DNA from: Pseudomonas cannabina
Lineage (GTDB): Bacteria > Pseudomonadota > Gammaproteobacteria > Pseudomonadales > Pseudomonadaceae
Assembly: GCF_900100365.1 (NCBI RefSeq)
Contig: NZ_FNKU01000001.1
Location: 1,054,001 to 1,118,000, forward strand
Direction: 5' to 3'
Length of the DNA: 64,000 nt
Positions 8,961 through 18,160 of the stretch are shown here, one piece after another (position 1 is the stretch's first letter; each line of letters opens with the position of its first letter). The notes beneath the pieces were generated by a model that was given only the letters and a program-made list of their open reading frames with translations, ran no database searches and was not told where the DNA came from. The position numbers were made by a program, and so were the translations under genes.

Positions 8961-9012
8961 ATTAGTTAGGAGAAACATTGTTAGCAAGGATATAAATAGG
9001 CTGCTAACTAAT
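8961..9012. promoter_or_regulatory. Nested inverted repeats, probable MarR operator
   Basis: An outer perfect 9-base inverted repeat ATTAGTTAG (8961-8969) / CTAACTAAT (9004-9012) encloses an inner perfect 7-base repeat GTTAGCA (8980-8986) / TGCTAAC (9002-9008). The block begins 13 bases upstream of the MarR start codon, where a promoter-overlapping operator is expected. Confidence 0.7.
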
Positions 9013-9499
9013 ATCTCGTAACAACTGCTTACAGTCAACCCGGAGCTGCCCAGCGGTGGGGGATTTTGCGTGGACGCCATGAATCAACCTTCGCCAGAAG
9101 CAGGCTTGGCCGCAAAACGCCGCAATAAAAGGGGCGCTTTGTCCGTATCCAGCGCCCGGAGTTCATTTATTCTGAAAATAATCGCTACCGTCTGTCGGTA
9201 ATCTGCACGGTTTTAGCCTAGATTTTCCTCGCCATGTTCAAAAAAATGACGCTGTCGGCAAGAACCATTCTCACGTTAATCACAGTCTGTAGCTCAGTGG
9301 TGGCACTTGGCTTTTTCGTACAAATGATATTGAAACAATGGCATTGCGCATTTCTAGGCATTTTGTTGACGCCAAATCGTTGTCGCCGCTGTTTAAAAAT
9401 TAAACGATTGAGCCGATAGTCTGGCTGAACGCAACGGACTTGCATGCCCGTTCCAGAGCCATCCTGCTGGTGCGCAACGCGTACCCTGCGAGCTACCCC
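9013..9499. other. Intergenic stretch with no supported gene
   Basis: About 490 bases between the MarR operator and the alginate lyase remnant. A 61-codon frame at 9234-9419 encodes a hydrophobic N-terminus (MFKKMTLSARTILTL) but then degenerates and has no clear ribosome site. It could be a decayed membrane-protein start or chance. The base composition is lower in GC than the neighbours. Confidence 0.4.
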
Positions 9500-10168
9500 A
9501 TGATTGACCTTGCCACCTAGAATCTCTCCGTCCCTACCGGAAGTCCTGCCACCATCATCGAAACCCCCAAGCTGATGAAGGGCTATCGGGATGGTTATTT
9601 CCAATCAGGGGACACCCTGTTTTTCTGGGCACCGGTGACCGGCTCGACCACCGAGAACGCCAAGTACCCGCGTTCTGAATTGCGCGAGACAACGTCCGAC
9701 GGCAGGGTCTTCAACTGGGCTTATTCCAGCGCCAACAATTTTCTGCGCGCGACCCTGGAAGTCGATCAGGTGCCGTCCAGCGGCAAAATCGTGATCGGCC
9801 AGATTCACTGCTTTCAAAGCACTGAGCCGCTGTTGAAGGTGGAGTACCAGTACAAGGAGAAGCTCAAGACCGGCAACATCGTCGCCAAGTTTCGCCGCAC
9901 GCCAGACTCGGAAATCGAAGTCATCACCATTGCGCAGGGCGTACCGCTCGATCAGCAGTTCAACTACACCATCAACCTGTCGTCTACCGGTGATCTGACG
10001 GTCAATGCCTTTGACGCGGTCTGGTACGCCAAACTGGATGCTGCCTGGGCGAGCAAGCTGTTCTACTTCAAAGCCGGGGTCTACACCCAGGACAACACGG
10101 GCTACACCACTGAAGGCGGCTCGGCCACGTTCTACAAACTGGCGATTGCCCACGAGAAGAAGACTTGA
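9500..10168 (+). pseudogene. PL7 alginate lyase interrupted by an amber codon
   Basis: The encoded sequence is a polysaccharide lyase family 7 (alginate lyase) domain: FFWAPVTGSTTENAKYPRSE, then LRE, the catalytic-Arg block, then IGQIH, the QxH catalytic pair, and late YFKAGVYTQ, which carries the catalytic Tyr. The family N-terminus normally reads IDLATWNLSxP. Here MIDLAT is followed by TAG at 9518-9520 and then NLSVPTG in the same frame, so a Trp codon (TGG) appears changed to amber. An in-frame ATG at 9575 could restart translation but has no clear ribosome site and would omit the first beta strand. Without the stop the protein would be about 222 residues, a normal length for the family. 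It has no visible signal peptide. Probably inactive unless the amber is suppressed. Confidence 0.7.
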
Positions 10169-10187
10169 TCCTGATGCGCCGCACGCC

Positions 10188-11591
10188 TCACGTCGCTGGA
10201 AAAATCAGGCTGAAGCAGATGCTGCCAGCGGCGGGTTGAGCGACTTCGACCCGACCGCCATGCAAATGCATGATCGCTGTGACAATCGCCAGACCCAGAC
10301 CATTGGAGTCCGAACTTTCATGGCGCGAAGCGTCGCCACGGTAGAAACGGTCGAACAGCCGGGCGAGGGTGGCCTCCGGCAGTACCGGCCCCCGGTTTTG
10401 CACATCGATTCTCCAGGTTCGATCAACAACTGCGACACGCAGCTGAATCTCGCTGTTTTCATCCGCATAGCGAATGGCGTTGGCCACCAGATTGCTCAGC
10501 GCGCGGCGCAGCAGGATCGGGTCGGCCCGCAACGTGCCGTGCCCATGGATGCTCAGTGTCAGGTCGCGCTCTTCCGCCAGCCCTTCGAAATAGCCTGCCA
10601 CCCGCTGCAGCTCATCGTGCAGGTCCAGTGACTGACGTTCCAGCGCCGCCTGGGCTTCGTCGGCTCGCGCCAGAAACAGGATGCTTTCCACCAGCCGCGA
10701 GACGCGTTCCAGTTCTTCCAGATTCGACGCCAGCAGCGCCTGGTATTCATCGACGCTGCGGTTCTGCCTCAGGGCAACCTGGCAATGGCCCATCAGCGAA
10801 CCGACCGGGGTGCGAATCTCGTGGGCAAGGTCGGCGGAAAACTGCATCAGGCGTCGATAACCGTCGTCCAGCCGGTCCAGCATGGCATTGAAAGCGTCGC
10901 TCAGTTGTTGCAGCTCGACCGGTGTATCCCGGCTGTCGAGGCGTTTATGCAGGCTGGCCGGGGTGATCGCCGCCGCGTGCGCGGCCATTCTGCGCAATGG
11001 CCGCAGGCCACGTCGCAACAGCACATAGCCGAGCGCCGCAGTGATCAGAAACGCCAGCGCCACTGCGATGTAGATGCGCTGACGAAAGCTGGCGAGCATG
11101 GCCATTTCCTTGACCATCAGGTGCGCGGCCTGCAAACGCACCTCGACGCCATTGGACATGAACTGTGCCGCCGCCGCGCGCAATGGCACACCTTGCAGGC
11201 TCATGCCGCTGCGCAGGTCATCGACTTGCAACGGTTGGTCTTGCGCCACGGTGGGCAGCTCCGGCAACGGCGCGTGTTGCGGGTTGACCGATATCACCGG
11301 TGGCTTGCCCGGCTCGCCAATGATGAAGATGTCTTCCTCGCTGTCGAGCATGTTCTCGAACAGTTGCGGGCTGCCTTTGAGGGTGTCCAGGCTCAGGTCG
11401 TAGCGCAGCAGCTTGCGGAAATGGTCGAGCCGCGCCAGTACCGCGTGGTCGCTGCGTTGCATGACGGTCTGCTCGATGGACTGATACAGGTACAGGCCCG
11501 CGCCGCTGACGGTCAGCATCGCCACCAGCGCAAAGGCGAGGGTCGAACGCAGTGTCAGGGAAGGCTGACGTCGCATGGCCGCACCTCGCAC
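10188..11591 (-). CDS. Sensor histidine kinase of a metal/redox two-component system
   Basis: A 467-residue kinase with a membrane helix near residues 15-35, a periplasmic domain to about residue 165, a second helix, then a HAMP linker. The H-box is [10 protein letters not shown] (phosphoacceptor His about residue 260), followed by an N-box [10 protein letters not shown] and G-box NGLGLAIV. The layout matches the CusS/CopS/HprS heavy-metal and redox sensor group. It overlaps the response regulator gene by 37 bases and converges on the alginate lyase remnant with an 18-base gap. The ligand (copper, peroxide or hypochlorite) is not determinable from sequence. Confidence 0.9.
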   Translation of the reverse strand: MRGAAMRRQPSLTLRSTLAFALVAMLTVSGAGLYLYQSIEQTVMQRSDHAVLARLDHFRKLLRYDLSLDTLKGSPQLFENMLDSEEDIFIIGEPGKPPVISVNPQHAPLPELPTVAQDQPLQVDDLRSGMSLQGVPLRAAAAQFMSNGVEVRLQAAHLMVKEMAMLASFRQRIYIAVALAFLITAALGYVLLRRGLRPLRRMAAHAAAITPASLHKRLDSRDTPVELQQLSDAFNAMLDRLDDGYRRLMQFSADLAHEIRTPVGSLMGHCQVALRQNRSVDEYQALLASNLEELERVSRLVESILFLARADEAQAALERQSLDLHDELQRVAGYFEGLAEERDLTLSIHGHGTLRADPILLRRALSNLVANAIRYADENSEIQLRVAVVDRTWRIDVQNRGPVLPEATLARLFDRFYRGDASRHESSDSNGLGLAIVTAIMHLHGGRVEVAQPAAGSICFSLIFPAT

Positions 11592-12250
11592 ACGTAGCCG
11601 ATGCCGCGCACCGTATGGATGAGCTTGACCGGGTAGGGCAGGTCGACCTTGCTGCGCAGGCGCTTGATGGCGACGTCCACCACATTGGTGTCGCTGTCGA
11701 AATTCATGTCCCAGACCTCGGAGGCAATCTGTGCCCGTGACAGCACGTCGCCTTCGCGGCGCAGCAACAGATGCAGCAGGGCGAACTCCTTGTTGGTCAG
11801 CACGATGACCTGTTGTTGACGTGTCACCCGGCGGCGCAGCAGATCGAGTTCCAGGTCTGCCAAATGAAAATGATCGGCCTCGCGCACCACGCCACGGCGC
11901 AGGATGGTGCGGATGCGCAGCAGCAGCAGCAGCTCAGTGAAGGAAAACGGTTTGACCAGGTAATCGTCGGCGCCCAGCTCCAGGCCACGAATCCGGTCCT
12001 GCAACTGGTCGCGGGCGGTCAGAAACAGCACCGGCACGTCCTGCCGGGCACGCAGCACTTCGATGATCTGAAAGCCGTCGATGCCCGGCAGCATCACGTC
12101 CAGCGCGATCAGGTCATAGCGGTTCTCCAGCGCCAGGTGCAGGCCGTCGGCCCCGTGCCGGGTCCAGTCGACCACGTAGCCGGATTCGCCGAGGCCCTTC
12201 TTCAGGTACTCGCCAGTCTTGGTGTCGTCTTCAATCAGCAGGATATGCAT
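11555..12250 (-). CDS. OmpR-type response regulator, CusR/CopR/HprR group
   Basis: A 231-residue regulator with a receiver domain (phospho-acceptor Asp in ALDVMLPG near residue 51, conserved Lys in [10 protein letters not shown]) and a C-terminal OmpR-type winged helix ([20 protein letters not shown], then the [19 protein letters not shown] recognition region). The sequence [12 protein letters not shown] ends the DNA-binding domain. It is transcribed away from the three-gene cluster at 12421-14498, and a CopR/CusR-type box lies in the shared upstream region. Confidence 0.93.
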   Translation of the reverse strand: MHILLIEDDTKTGEYLKKGLGESGYVVDWTRHGADGLHLALENRYDLIALDVMLPGIDGFQIIEVLRARQDVPVLFLTARDQLQDRIRGLELGADDYLVKPFSFTELLLLLRIRTILRRGVVREADHFHLADLELDLLRRRVTRQQQVIVLTNKEFALLHLLLRREGDVLSRAQIASEVWDMNFDSDTNVVDVAIKRLRSKVDLPYPVKLIHTVRGIGYVCEVRPCDVSLP

Positions 12251-12331
12251 CGTTTTGTCCGCTACGCTGTTGCAGGCGCCCTCGCTGCGCCGATGCCGGA
12301 GTCTAACCAGTTGCCGACAAGGTGTCCGGCG

Positions 12332-12349
12332 AATGACAAAAATGTCATT
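12332..12349. promoter_or_regulatory. Cop-box-like operator for the response regulator
   Basis: The inverted repeat AATGACA-AAAA-TGTCATT fits the TGACA-N4-TGTNAT pattern known for CopR/CusR/HprR-type regulators. It lies 82 bases upstream of the divergent regulator gene and 71 bases upstream of the secreted-protein gene, so it could control both directions. Confidence 0.75.
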
Positions 12350-12420
12350 GCCCGGTCATTTTGCGGTGCCGGTAGCGGTGCAAGGATGGCTTTCAGATCT
12401 CAACTGCCAAGGAAGTACTG

Positions 12421-13026
12421 ATGAAGACTGCACTCTCCACCACGTTTGGCCTGCTGTTGCTCAGCGCCGCTGTCATGACCCAGGCTGCCGACATGCCGGT
12501 AGTCAAGCCGATGCGCGGGACCGTCGATAGCCTGCAGGCCGACACCCTCAATTTCACTACCCGTGCGGGCCAGCACCAGAGCATTCAACTGACCGACAAG
12601 ACCGGCATCCGCCTGGTGTCCAAGGCTGATCTGGAGTCGATCAAGGCCGACAGCTTTGTCGGCTCGGCGGCTATCCCACAGGCCGACGGCACGCTGAAAG
12701 CGCTGGAGGTCACCGTTTTCGAGCCGAGCCTGAAGGGCAGCGGTGAGGGTCACTATGGCTGGGAAAATGCCGACGGCACGACCGGCACCATGACTAATGG
12801 CACCGTGGGCACGCTGTCCAAGGCCAATGGCCGCACCCTGACCGTTCAATACAAGGGTGGCGAGAAGCAACTGGTGGTGCCGGAAGACGTGCCGATTGCC
12901 TACGTTGAACCAGGCCAGCGCAGCGAGCTGAAAGCCGGTGCCAAAGTCGTGCTGTTCCCGGCTGACGACGGCAAGTCGGCACGTGGTGTGGCGGTCGGCA
13001 AAGACGGTTTCACCCCGCCGATGTAA
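12421..13026 (+). CDS. Secreted protein with DUF5666-like repeats, function unknown
   Basis: A 201-residue protein with a clear signal peptide (cleavage after TQAA, about residue 22). Two similar OB-like segments follow: RGTVDSLQADTLNFTTRAGQ early and GTVGTLSKANGRTLTVQYKG later, resembling DUF5666-type metal- or ligand-binding modules. A linker of about 20 residues rich in Gly lies between. It is the first gene downstream of the cop-box-like operator and precedes the cytochrome b gene by about 85 bases. A periplasmic role in the metal or redox response is inferred from context only. Confidence 0.75.
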   Translation: MKTALSTTFGLLLLSAAVMTQAADMPVVKPMRGTVDSLQADTLNFTTRAGQHQSIQLTDKTGIRLVSKADLESIKADSFVGSAAIPQADGTLKALEVTVFEPSLKGSGEGHYGWENADGTTGTMTNGTVGTLSKANGRTLTVQYKGGEKQLVVPEDVPIAYVEPGQRSELKAGAKVVLFPADDGKSARGVAVGKDGFTPPM

Positions 13027-13110
13027 TTGCAGCCGACAGCGTGACGGCAGGCGGCGCTGGTCGCCTGCCCGCGCACAGTGCGGCTATGCCTGATTCAGAA
13101 GGATCTCGAC

Positions 13111-13731
13111 ATGAAAACCCGCCCCATTCATCCCTGGCCGGTGCGTCTGACTCATTGGGTCAACGCGGTGGGCATGGTCTGCATGTTCATGAGCGGTTGG
13201 GCCATTTACAACGCATCGCCGCTGATGCCGTTCACCTTTCCCAAATTCCTGACACTCGGCGGCTGGCTGGGCGGTTCCATTGCCTGGCATTTCGCAGTGA
13301 TGTGGCTGTTGGTCATCAACGGCCTGATTTATGTGCTGTATGGCGTGTTCAGTCGCCATTTCAAACGCGACCTGCTGCCGGTCCGGCCTTCGGAAGTGAA
13401 GCGTGACATGAGTGATGCACTGCATTTTCGGCTGGCCCATGTCAAAGGTCGGTATAACGCCGTGCAACGTCTGATGTACTGGCTGGTGCTGATCATGGGC
13501 GTATTGGTAGTGGTGTCCGGGCTGGCCATCTGGAAACCGGTGCAATTTCAGGGGCTGGTTGCGTTGCTGGGCGGTTTCGATTTTGCCCGCTGGGTGCATT
13601 TTGGTGCCATGGCGGCGATCGGCGCGTTTGTTGTGGTTCACCTGCTGTTGGTAGTGCTGGTGCCCAGTACCTTGTTACCGATGATTACCGGCGGTCGCCA
13701 GCCGAACGAAGATGGAACTGCCAAACCATGA
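13111..13731 (+). CDS. Di-haem cytochrome b561-type membrane subunit
   Basis: A 206-residue membrane protein with four predicted helices. Conserved His residues sit in RLTHWVNAV (helix 1), IAWHFAVM (helix 2) and ARWVHFGAM plus FVVVHLLLV near the C-terminus, the spacing expected for two b-type haems. The start at 13111 is preferred because an AAGGA ribosome site lies 8-12 bases upstream; an in-frame ATG at 13078 has none. Its stop overlaps the start of the molybdopterin oxidoreductase gene (ATGA). The likely role is quinol-linked electron delivery to that periplasmic enzyme, comparable to MsrQ serving MsrP, though MsrQ is a different fold. Confidence 0.88.
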   Translation: MKTRPIHPWPVRLTHWVNAVGMVCMFMSGWAIYNASPLMPFTFPKFLTLGGWLGGSIAWHFAVMWLLVINGLIYVLYGVFSRHFKRDLLPVRPSEVKRDMSDALHFRLAHVKGRYNAVQRLMYWLVLIMGVLVVVSGLAIWKPVQFQGLVALLGGFDFARWVHFGAMAAIGAFVVVHLLLVVLVPSTLLPMITGGRQPNEDGTAKP

Positions 13732-14498
13732 ACGAACCTCGTAAACGCATCACCCAGCGCATCCGCCTGGAGCCCGCGCAGCAAAGCCAGTTGATCGATA
13801 TTCAGCGTCGTTCTTTCCTGCGAGCAGGGCTGACCGTGGGGGCGATGTCGATGCTGACCGGCTGTAATCTGCAGGACGGCGATCAGGTCGATAAGGTGCT
13901 GTGGGCCATGTCGCGCTGGAACGACCGGGTTCAGGCCTGGCTGTTCAACGGCCAGAAACTGGCCCCGACCTACAGCAAGGCGCAGCTGACCAATCCGTTC
14001 CCGTTCAATGCGTTCTACCCCGAGTACAACGTGCCCGAGCTGGAACTCGCCGATTACCGGCTGGCGGTGTCCGGGCTGGTGCGTGACAAGCAGCCGTGGA
14101 CGCTGGAAGCACTGCGCAAATTGCCGCAACGCACCGACATCACGCGGCTGATCTGTATCGAAGGCTGGAGTGCGGTAGGGCAGTGGGGCGGCGTGCCGCT
14201 GAAGACGTTTCTCGAGTACATCGGCGCGGATACCACCGCACGTTTCGTCGGTTTCAAATGCGCCGACCGCTATTACTCGAGCCTGGACATGCCCACCGCG
14301 CTGCATCCGCAAACCCTGCTGGCACTGGACTTTGGCGAAGTCGCCCTGCCGCCGGACTATGGCTACCCGCTGCGCGTGCGGGTGCCGACCAAGCTGGGCT
14401 TCAAGAACCCCAAGCACATCGTCGAGATCTTCGTCAGCAACGAAAACCGCGGCGGGTATTGGGAGGATCAGGGCTACAACTGGTTCAGCGGGATCTAG
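13728..14498 (+). CDS. Tat-exported molybdopterin oxidoreductase, sulfite-oxidase fold
   Basis: A 256-residue enzyme of the sulfite oxidase/MsrP superfamily. The N-terminus has a twin-arginine motif (RRSFLRAG, about residues 27-34) and then LTGC, so it may be both Tat-exported and lipidated. The molybdenum-ligating Cys is probably in LICIEGW near residue 143, with the following QWGGVPLKTFL and FKCADRYYSS blocks typical of the cofactor domain. It ends with NPKHIVEIFVSNENRGGYWE. Overlap with the cytochrome b gene indicates a two-subunit complex. Repair of oxidised methionine, as by MsrP, is a reasonable hypothesis; the substrate is not established. Confidence 0.88.
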   Translation: MNEPRKRITQRIRLEPAQQSQLIDIQRRSFLRAGLTVGAMSMLTGCNLQDGDQVDKVLWAMSRWNDRVQAWLFNGQKLAPTYSKAQLTNPFPFNAFYPEYNVPELELADYRLAVSGLVRDKQPWTLEALRKLPQRTDITRLICIEGWSAVGQWGGVPLKTFLEYIGADTTARFVGFKCADRYYSSLDMPTALHPQTLLALDFGEVALPPDYGYPLRVRVPTKLGFKNPKHIVEIFVSNENRGGYWEDQGYNWFSGI

Positions 14499-14742
14499 AG
14501 GCGCACCGGGCAACGCTTCGCTTGTGTGGGAGCGGACCGGGCGACGCTTCGCTTTTTTGTGGGAGCGGACTTGTCCGCGAAAGGGCCGATACATCCTCCG
14601 AAAATATATTGTCTGAACTACCGTCTTCGCGGACAAGTCCGCTCCCACGCTGCGGACAGAAACTCCAGGCTGCTGTGGGTAGCGGACCGGGCGACGCTTC
14701 GTTTGTCCGCGAACTGCCGGGAACCGGCAGCAAAACGTCAGC
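14499..14742. repeat. REP/BIME cluster downstream of the molybdo-enzyme gene
   Basis: Two copies of the GTGGGAGCGGACTTGTCCGC palindrome unit lie in opposite orientation (14559-14581 and 14626-14648), about 45 bases apart, forming a BIME. Units of the GAGCGGACCGGGCGACGC type occur at 14528-14555 and 14679-14712, with a weaker one at 14507-14523. The cluster separates two convergent operons and can fold into long stem-loops that may end transcription. Confidence 0.8.
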
Positions 14743-15567
14743 TCAATTCAACCCCAGCTTGCCGCGCAGGGTCGAGAGGTCTTCGGCCAGGGTGTTGACC
14801 GGGCCGACCAGGGCTTTGCGGTCGTTTTCCTTGACCTTGTCGTAGGTCTCGAAGCCGCCGTCCTGGGTCTTGTATTTGGCGAGTATTTTTTCCACGCTGG
14901 CGAAGTTCTTGTCGACTTTGGCGGAGAAGGCTTTGTCCTGCTGTTCGATCTGCGGACGGAACAGGTCGACGATTTTCTTCGCGCCGTCGATGTTGCCCTG
15001 GAAGTCATACAGGTCGGTGTGGCTGTAACGGTCTTCTTCACCGGAAATCTTGGTCGCGGCCACTTCTTCCAGCAAGGCTGCCGCGCCGCCGACGACTTTT
15101 TCAGGCGGGAAGGTCAACTCGGCCACGCGTTTTTCCAGGTCCTTGACGTCGCTCAACAGTTTGTCGGCAATCGGGCCTTGGTCCTTGGTACTGTTCTGCG
15201 AGAACAGCGCGTATTCCAGTCGATGGAAACCGGTGAAATCTTCAGCCGTCACACCTTGCTCGTGGTCGTCGACACGCGAGTCGATGGACGCATCCAGGTC
15301 ACTGAACAGCTCGGCAATCGGCTCGACCGACTCGTAGTACACACGAGTCGGGGCGTAGAGTTTCTTGGCCGTCGCGATGTCGCCTTTCTTCACCGCATCG
15401 GTGAATTTCTGGGTGTGGCTGACCAGTTCTTCGATGTTCTCGGTCACGTAAATCTTGTAATCCGACACCGGGCCCACCAGGTCCAGTGGTGCGGTGGCGG
15501 CGAGGGCGGCCAGCGGGGTCTGAAGCAGGCCAAGTGTCAGGAGCAGGGCCAAAGGCGTTTTTTTCAT
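14743..15567 (-). CDS. efeM: Second EfeO-like periplasmic protein (EfeM type, M75 domain only)
   Basis: A 274-residue secreted protein with a signal peptide ([15 protein letters not shown], cleavage near ALAA). The rest is one imelysin-like M75 domain with the HxxE motif in HRLEYALF and [20 protein letters not shown], closely resembling the C-terminal domain of EfeO upstream. No cupredoxin domain is present. The ATG at 15567 is chosen over one at 15600 because a GGAAGA ribosome site precedes it and the signal peptide starts there. It follows efeB by about 30 bases as the last gene of the operon. A role in periplasmic iron handling is inferred. Confidence 0.88.
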   Translation of the reverse strand: MKKTPLALLLTLGLLQTPLAALAATAPLDLVGPVSDYKIYVTENIEELVSHTQKFTDAVKKGDIATAKKLYAPTRVYYESVEPIAELFSDLDASIDSRVDDHEQGVTAEDFTGFHRLEYALFSQNSTKDQGPIADKLLSDVKDLEKRVAELTFPPEKVVGGAAALLEEVAATKISGEEDRYSHTDLYDFQGNIDGAKKIVDLFRPQIEQQDKAFSAKVDKNFASVEKILAKYKTQDGGFETYDKVKENDRKALVGPVNTLAEDLSTLRGKLGLN

Positions 15568-15596
15568 GAGTGTCTTCCGGGTCAGGAGTGGATAGG

Positions 15597-16919
15597 TCAT
15601 GCGGTTTGCCGGGTCGATGCGGCCGCCAGCAGCGAGCGGCCGATGAAATCCTGTTCGCCGGTAACCCCCGGCAGGGTGAAGAAATAGCCGCCGCCGACCG
15701 GCTTGAGGTATTCCTCCAGCGGTTCACCATTGAGACGGGTCTGTACCGTGATAAAGCCTTTTTCCAGATCGGCCTGATAGCAGATAAACAGCAGGCCCAT
15801 GTCCAGCTGACCGTTCTTGTTCACACCGTTGGAGTAGTTGAACGGGCGGCGCAGGATCAGGTTGCGCTGGGTCTCGGCGGTGCGCGGGTTGGCCAGACGG
15901 ATGTGCGAATCGAGTCGGGTTTTCTTGCCCTCCGGATCAGCCGCATAGTTCGGCACGTCAGTCTCGACCTTGCCGTCCATGGGCGCGACGGTGGTTTTGC
16001 TGCGGCCGAAGATTGATTCCTGTTCCTGCAGCGGCGTGCGGTCCCAGCGCTCGACGAAGTTGCGGATGATGCGCACCGCCTGATAGCTGCCGTTGGCCGC
16101 CCAGGCCGGTTCGTCGCTGCCCGGTTGTACCCAGACCAGTTCGTTCATGGTCTTCTGGTTGTTGGAATCGGGGTTGGCCGAGCCATCGCGGAAGCCGAGA
16201 AAGTTGCGCGCGCTTTCGGGCGGCTGGCCAGGTTTTTTCGGGGCCTGAGGCGGTACGCTGCCTTCCTGCTTCCAGCGCACCAGCAGCAGGTCGGGCAGGT
16301 TTTTGACGATGTCGCGCAGGGCGTGAATGTTGCTGTCTGCGCTGTTGGCGCAGAACTGGATACTCAGGTCGCCATGGCAGCTGGCCGGGTCCAGCGCATC
16401 GTTGGGAAAGCCGGTCATGCGGCTCAAACGCTTGGGTTTCACCGAGGCCAGACCGAAGCGCTCATCGAACAGCGATTCGCCCACCGACACCGTGATGGTC
16501 AGATTGTCCGGCGTCACCACCGGGCCGAGGATGCCTGAGTCCAGCGGCGGCAGTTTCGGATCGACTTCCGGCACCGGCCCGCCGGTCATCAGAAAGGCGA
16601 TGCGCTCGTTGAGCGTGCGGAACAGGCGTTCCAGGTCGTCACGGTCGGCAGCCAACACGTCGAAGGCCACCAGCATGCCAGCGGCCGGGCGCGGGTTGAC
16701 GATGCCGGTCTGATGCACGCCGTAATAAGTATTGCGATCCCGGGTTTTTTCGCTGTTCGGCGCTTCTGCGACCTGCGCGGGCGCTGCGGCAAGCGCGTTG
16801 CCACTCAGGCTGCTTCCAGCCAGCGCCGCACCGGCAGCGCCGAGGCCCATCAGGACTCGGCGACGCTGCAGGGAGGCGGGGGCGTTAGTGGCGTCTGGAT
16901 TGCTGTCCGGATTTTTCAT
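15597..16919 (-). CDS. efeB: EfeB, DyP-type haem peroxidase of the ferrous iron system
   Basis: A 440-residue protein with a Tat signal ([17 protein letters not shown], about residues 19-35). The dye-decolourising peroxidase signature GFRDGSAN supplies the catalytic Asp near residue 240, and the proximal haem His is in [10 protein letters not shown] near residue 342. EfeB works in the periplasm with EfeO and the EfeU permease in iron(II) uptake. The stop codon overlaps an alternative start of the downstream EfeM gene. Length and motifs are complete. Confidence 0.95.
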   Translation of the reverse strand: MKNPDSNPDATNAPASLQRRRVLMGLGAAGAALAGSSLSGNALAAAPAQVAEAPNSEKTRDRNTYYGVHQTGIVNPRPAAGMLVAFDVLAADRDDLERLFRTLNERIAFLMTGGPVPEVDPKLPPLDSGILGPVVTPDNLTITVSVGESLFDERFGLASVKPKRLSRMTGFPNDALDPASCHGDLSIQFCANSADSNIHALRDIVKNLPDLLLVRWKQEGSVPPQAPKKPGQPPESARNFLGFRDGSANPDSNNQKTMNELVWVQPGSDEPAWAANGSYQAVRIIRNFVERWDRTPLQEQESIFGRSKTTVAPMDGKVETDVPNYAADPEGKKTRLDSHIRLANPRTAETQRNLILRRPFNYSNGVNKNGQLDMGLLFICYQADLEKGFITVQTRLNGEPLEEYLKPVGGGYFFTLPGVTGEQDFIGRSLLAAASTRQTA

Positions 16920-16943
16920 CGTGAGGTGCTGTGCTCCAGTGGA

Positions 16944-18152
16944 TCAGAGGTCAGAAAGGCCAAGAGCCGAGTCGATACCGTCGAGTGCGTCAGCCAGTGC
17001 GCCAGCCTTGGCCGCGATTTGCTGACGTTGCGCGGCGTCCACCTGGTCGTAAGGGCGGTAGCCGTCCGCCGTGCTCAACGCATCGAGGGTGGTATCCAGA
17101 TCGGCCATCGCGGCATCGATTTTCTGCAGCAGTTCCTCTGCACTGCGGGTCAGCAGCGGACGCAGCAGATCGACAATCTTGCGCGTGCCGTCCAGATTGG
17201 CAGCGAAGCCGTTGAGGTCGCTGTGGCTATAGCGTTCCTCCTCGCCGTTGCTGCGTACATCGGCCAGGCTGCGCAGTGTGCGGGTCGCAATGGCTGGCAG
17301 CTGTTCCGGCTTCAGGGATTGCGCCAGCAACTGTTGCTTGAGCTGGGTAACATCCGCCTGCAACCGTTGGGCGACCGTCGACAAACCCTCGACGCTGTGC
17401 CGCTCGAACAGCGCGTATTCGATGCGGTGGAAGCCGGTAAAGCCCGGATCCTGCTCACGCTTCTCGTAATAATCGGCGCGGGCGTTGATCGCATTGTCCA
17501 GTTCCGACAGGCGCTGTGCGGCAGGCGCAATACGCTGATAAGCCGCGCGGGCGGGCAGGTAGGCCGCCTGCGCGGCGCTCAGGTCGCCAGCGTCGATGGC
17601 CTCTTGCAACGCGGTGACGGCCTTGATCAGTGCCGAACCTTGCAGGCTCAGGTACACCCGGTATTCGGAAAGCGGGCCGATGAATGCGGTCATCGACGGG
17701 CGTGCCTTGGCCTTGGCGTCGGACTCGGCGGTCGGCGTGACGTGCAAAGTGCCACGCGGGTTGCTGAGCAGGCCGCAGGTAATGGCGTAATCGCCCGGTG
17801 CCAGATTGGCGTTGATCACTTGGCTCAGACCCGGCGCGATGTTTTCCCGCTCCTCGATCACCAGCACACCGTCGAGAATCTCCCATTCGACGGCCCGTTC
17901 GGAGCGGTTGACGATACGGAAGGCGTTCTTGCCTGCCGCCACGGTCAGAGCGTTCGGCTCGCAATTATGTGCGTGAATATTGACCACGGTTTCAGTGCCG
18001 GCATTGGCCGCACGTTTTTTGGCGGCCACTTGCGAGGCGTAATAGAACAGCCCGCCTGCTGCACTCATCAGGATTACTGAGCCTGCAACGGCCAATCGCA
18101 GGACACGGGGCGGCCGGGCTTTCCCGGAAAGCCCTGAGGGACGGTTAGACAT
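16944..18152 (-). CDS. efeO: EfeO, cupredoxin plus M75 domain iron uptake protein
   Basis: A 402-residue protein. The start at 18152 (MSNRPSG) is preferred to the longer frame because the first 80 residues of that frame lack family similarity and would run back into efeU. A membrane anchor or signal helix lies at about residues 20-42. A cupredoxin-like domain follows (HNCEPNALTVAAGKNAFRIV to YAITCGLLSNPRG, about residues 55-130), then an M75 domain with HRIEYALF and EEERYSHSDLNGFAANLDG. EfeO is thought to collect ferrous iron for EfeU. It starts 8 bases after the efeU stop, in one operon. Confidence 0.93.
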   Translation of the reverse strand: MSNRPSGLSGKARPPRVLRLAVAGSVILMSAAGGLFYYASQVAAKKRAANAGTETVVNIHAHNCEPNALTVAAGKNAFRIVNRSERAVEWEILDGVLVIEERENIAPGLSQVINANLAPGDYAITCGLLSNPRGTLHVTPTAESDAKAKARPSMTAFIGPLSEYRVYLSLQGSALIKAVTALQEAIDAGDLSAAQAAYLPARAAYQRIAPAAQRLSELDNAINARADYYEKREQDPGFTGFHRIEYALFERHSVEGLSTVAQRLQADVTQLKQQLLAQSLKPEQLPAIATRTLRSLADVRSNGEEERYSHSDLNGFAANLDGTRKIVDLLRPLLTRSAEELLQKIDAAMADLDTTLDALSTADGYRPYDQVDAAQRQQIAAKAGALADALDGIDSALGLSDL

Positions 18153-18160
18153 GAGTGCCC

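Noticed and set aside
9280..9300. GTAGCTCAGTGGT resembles the D-arm box of a tRNA
   Set aside because: No matching T-arm, acceptor stem or anticodon arm could be folded around it.
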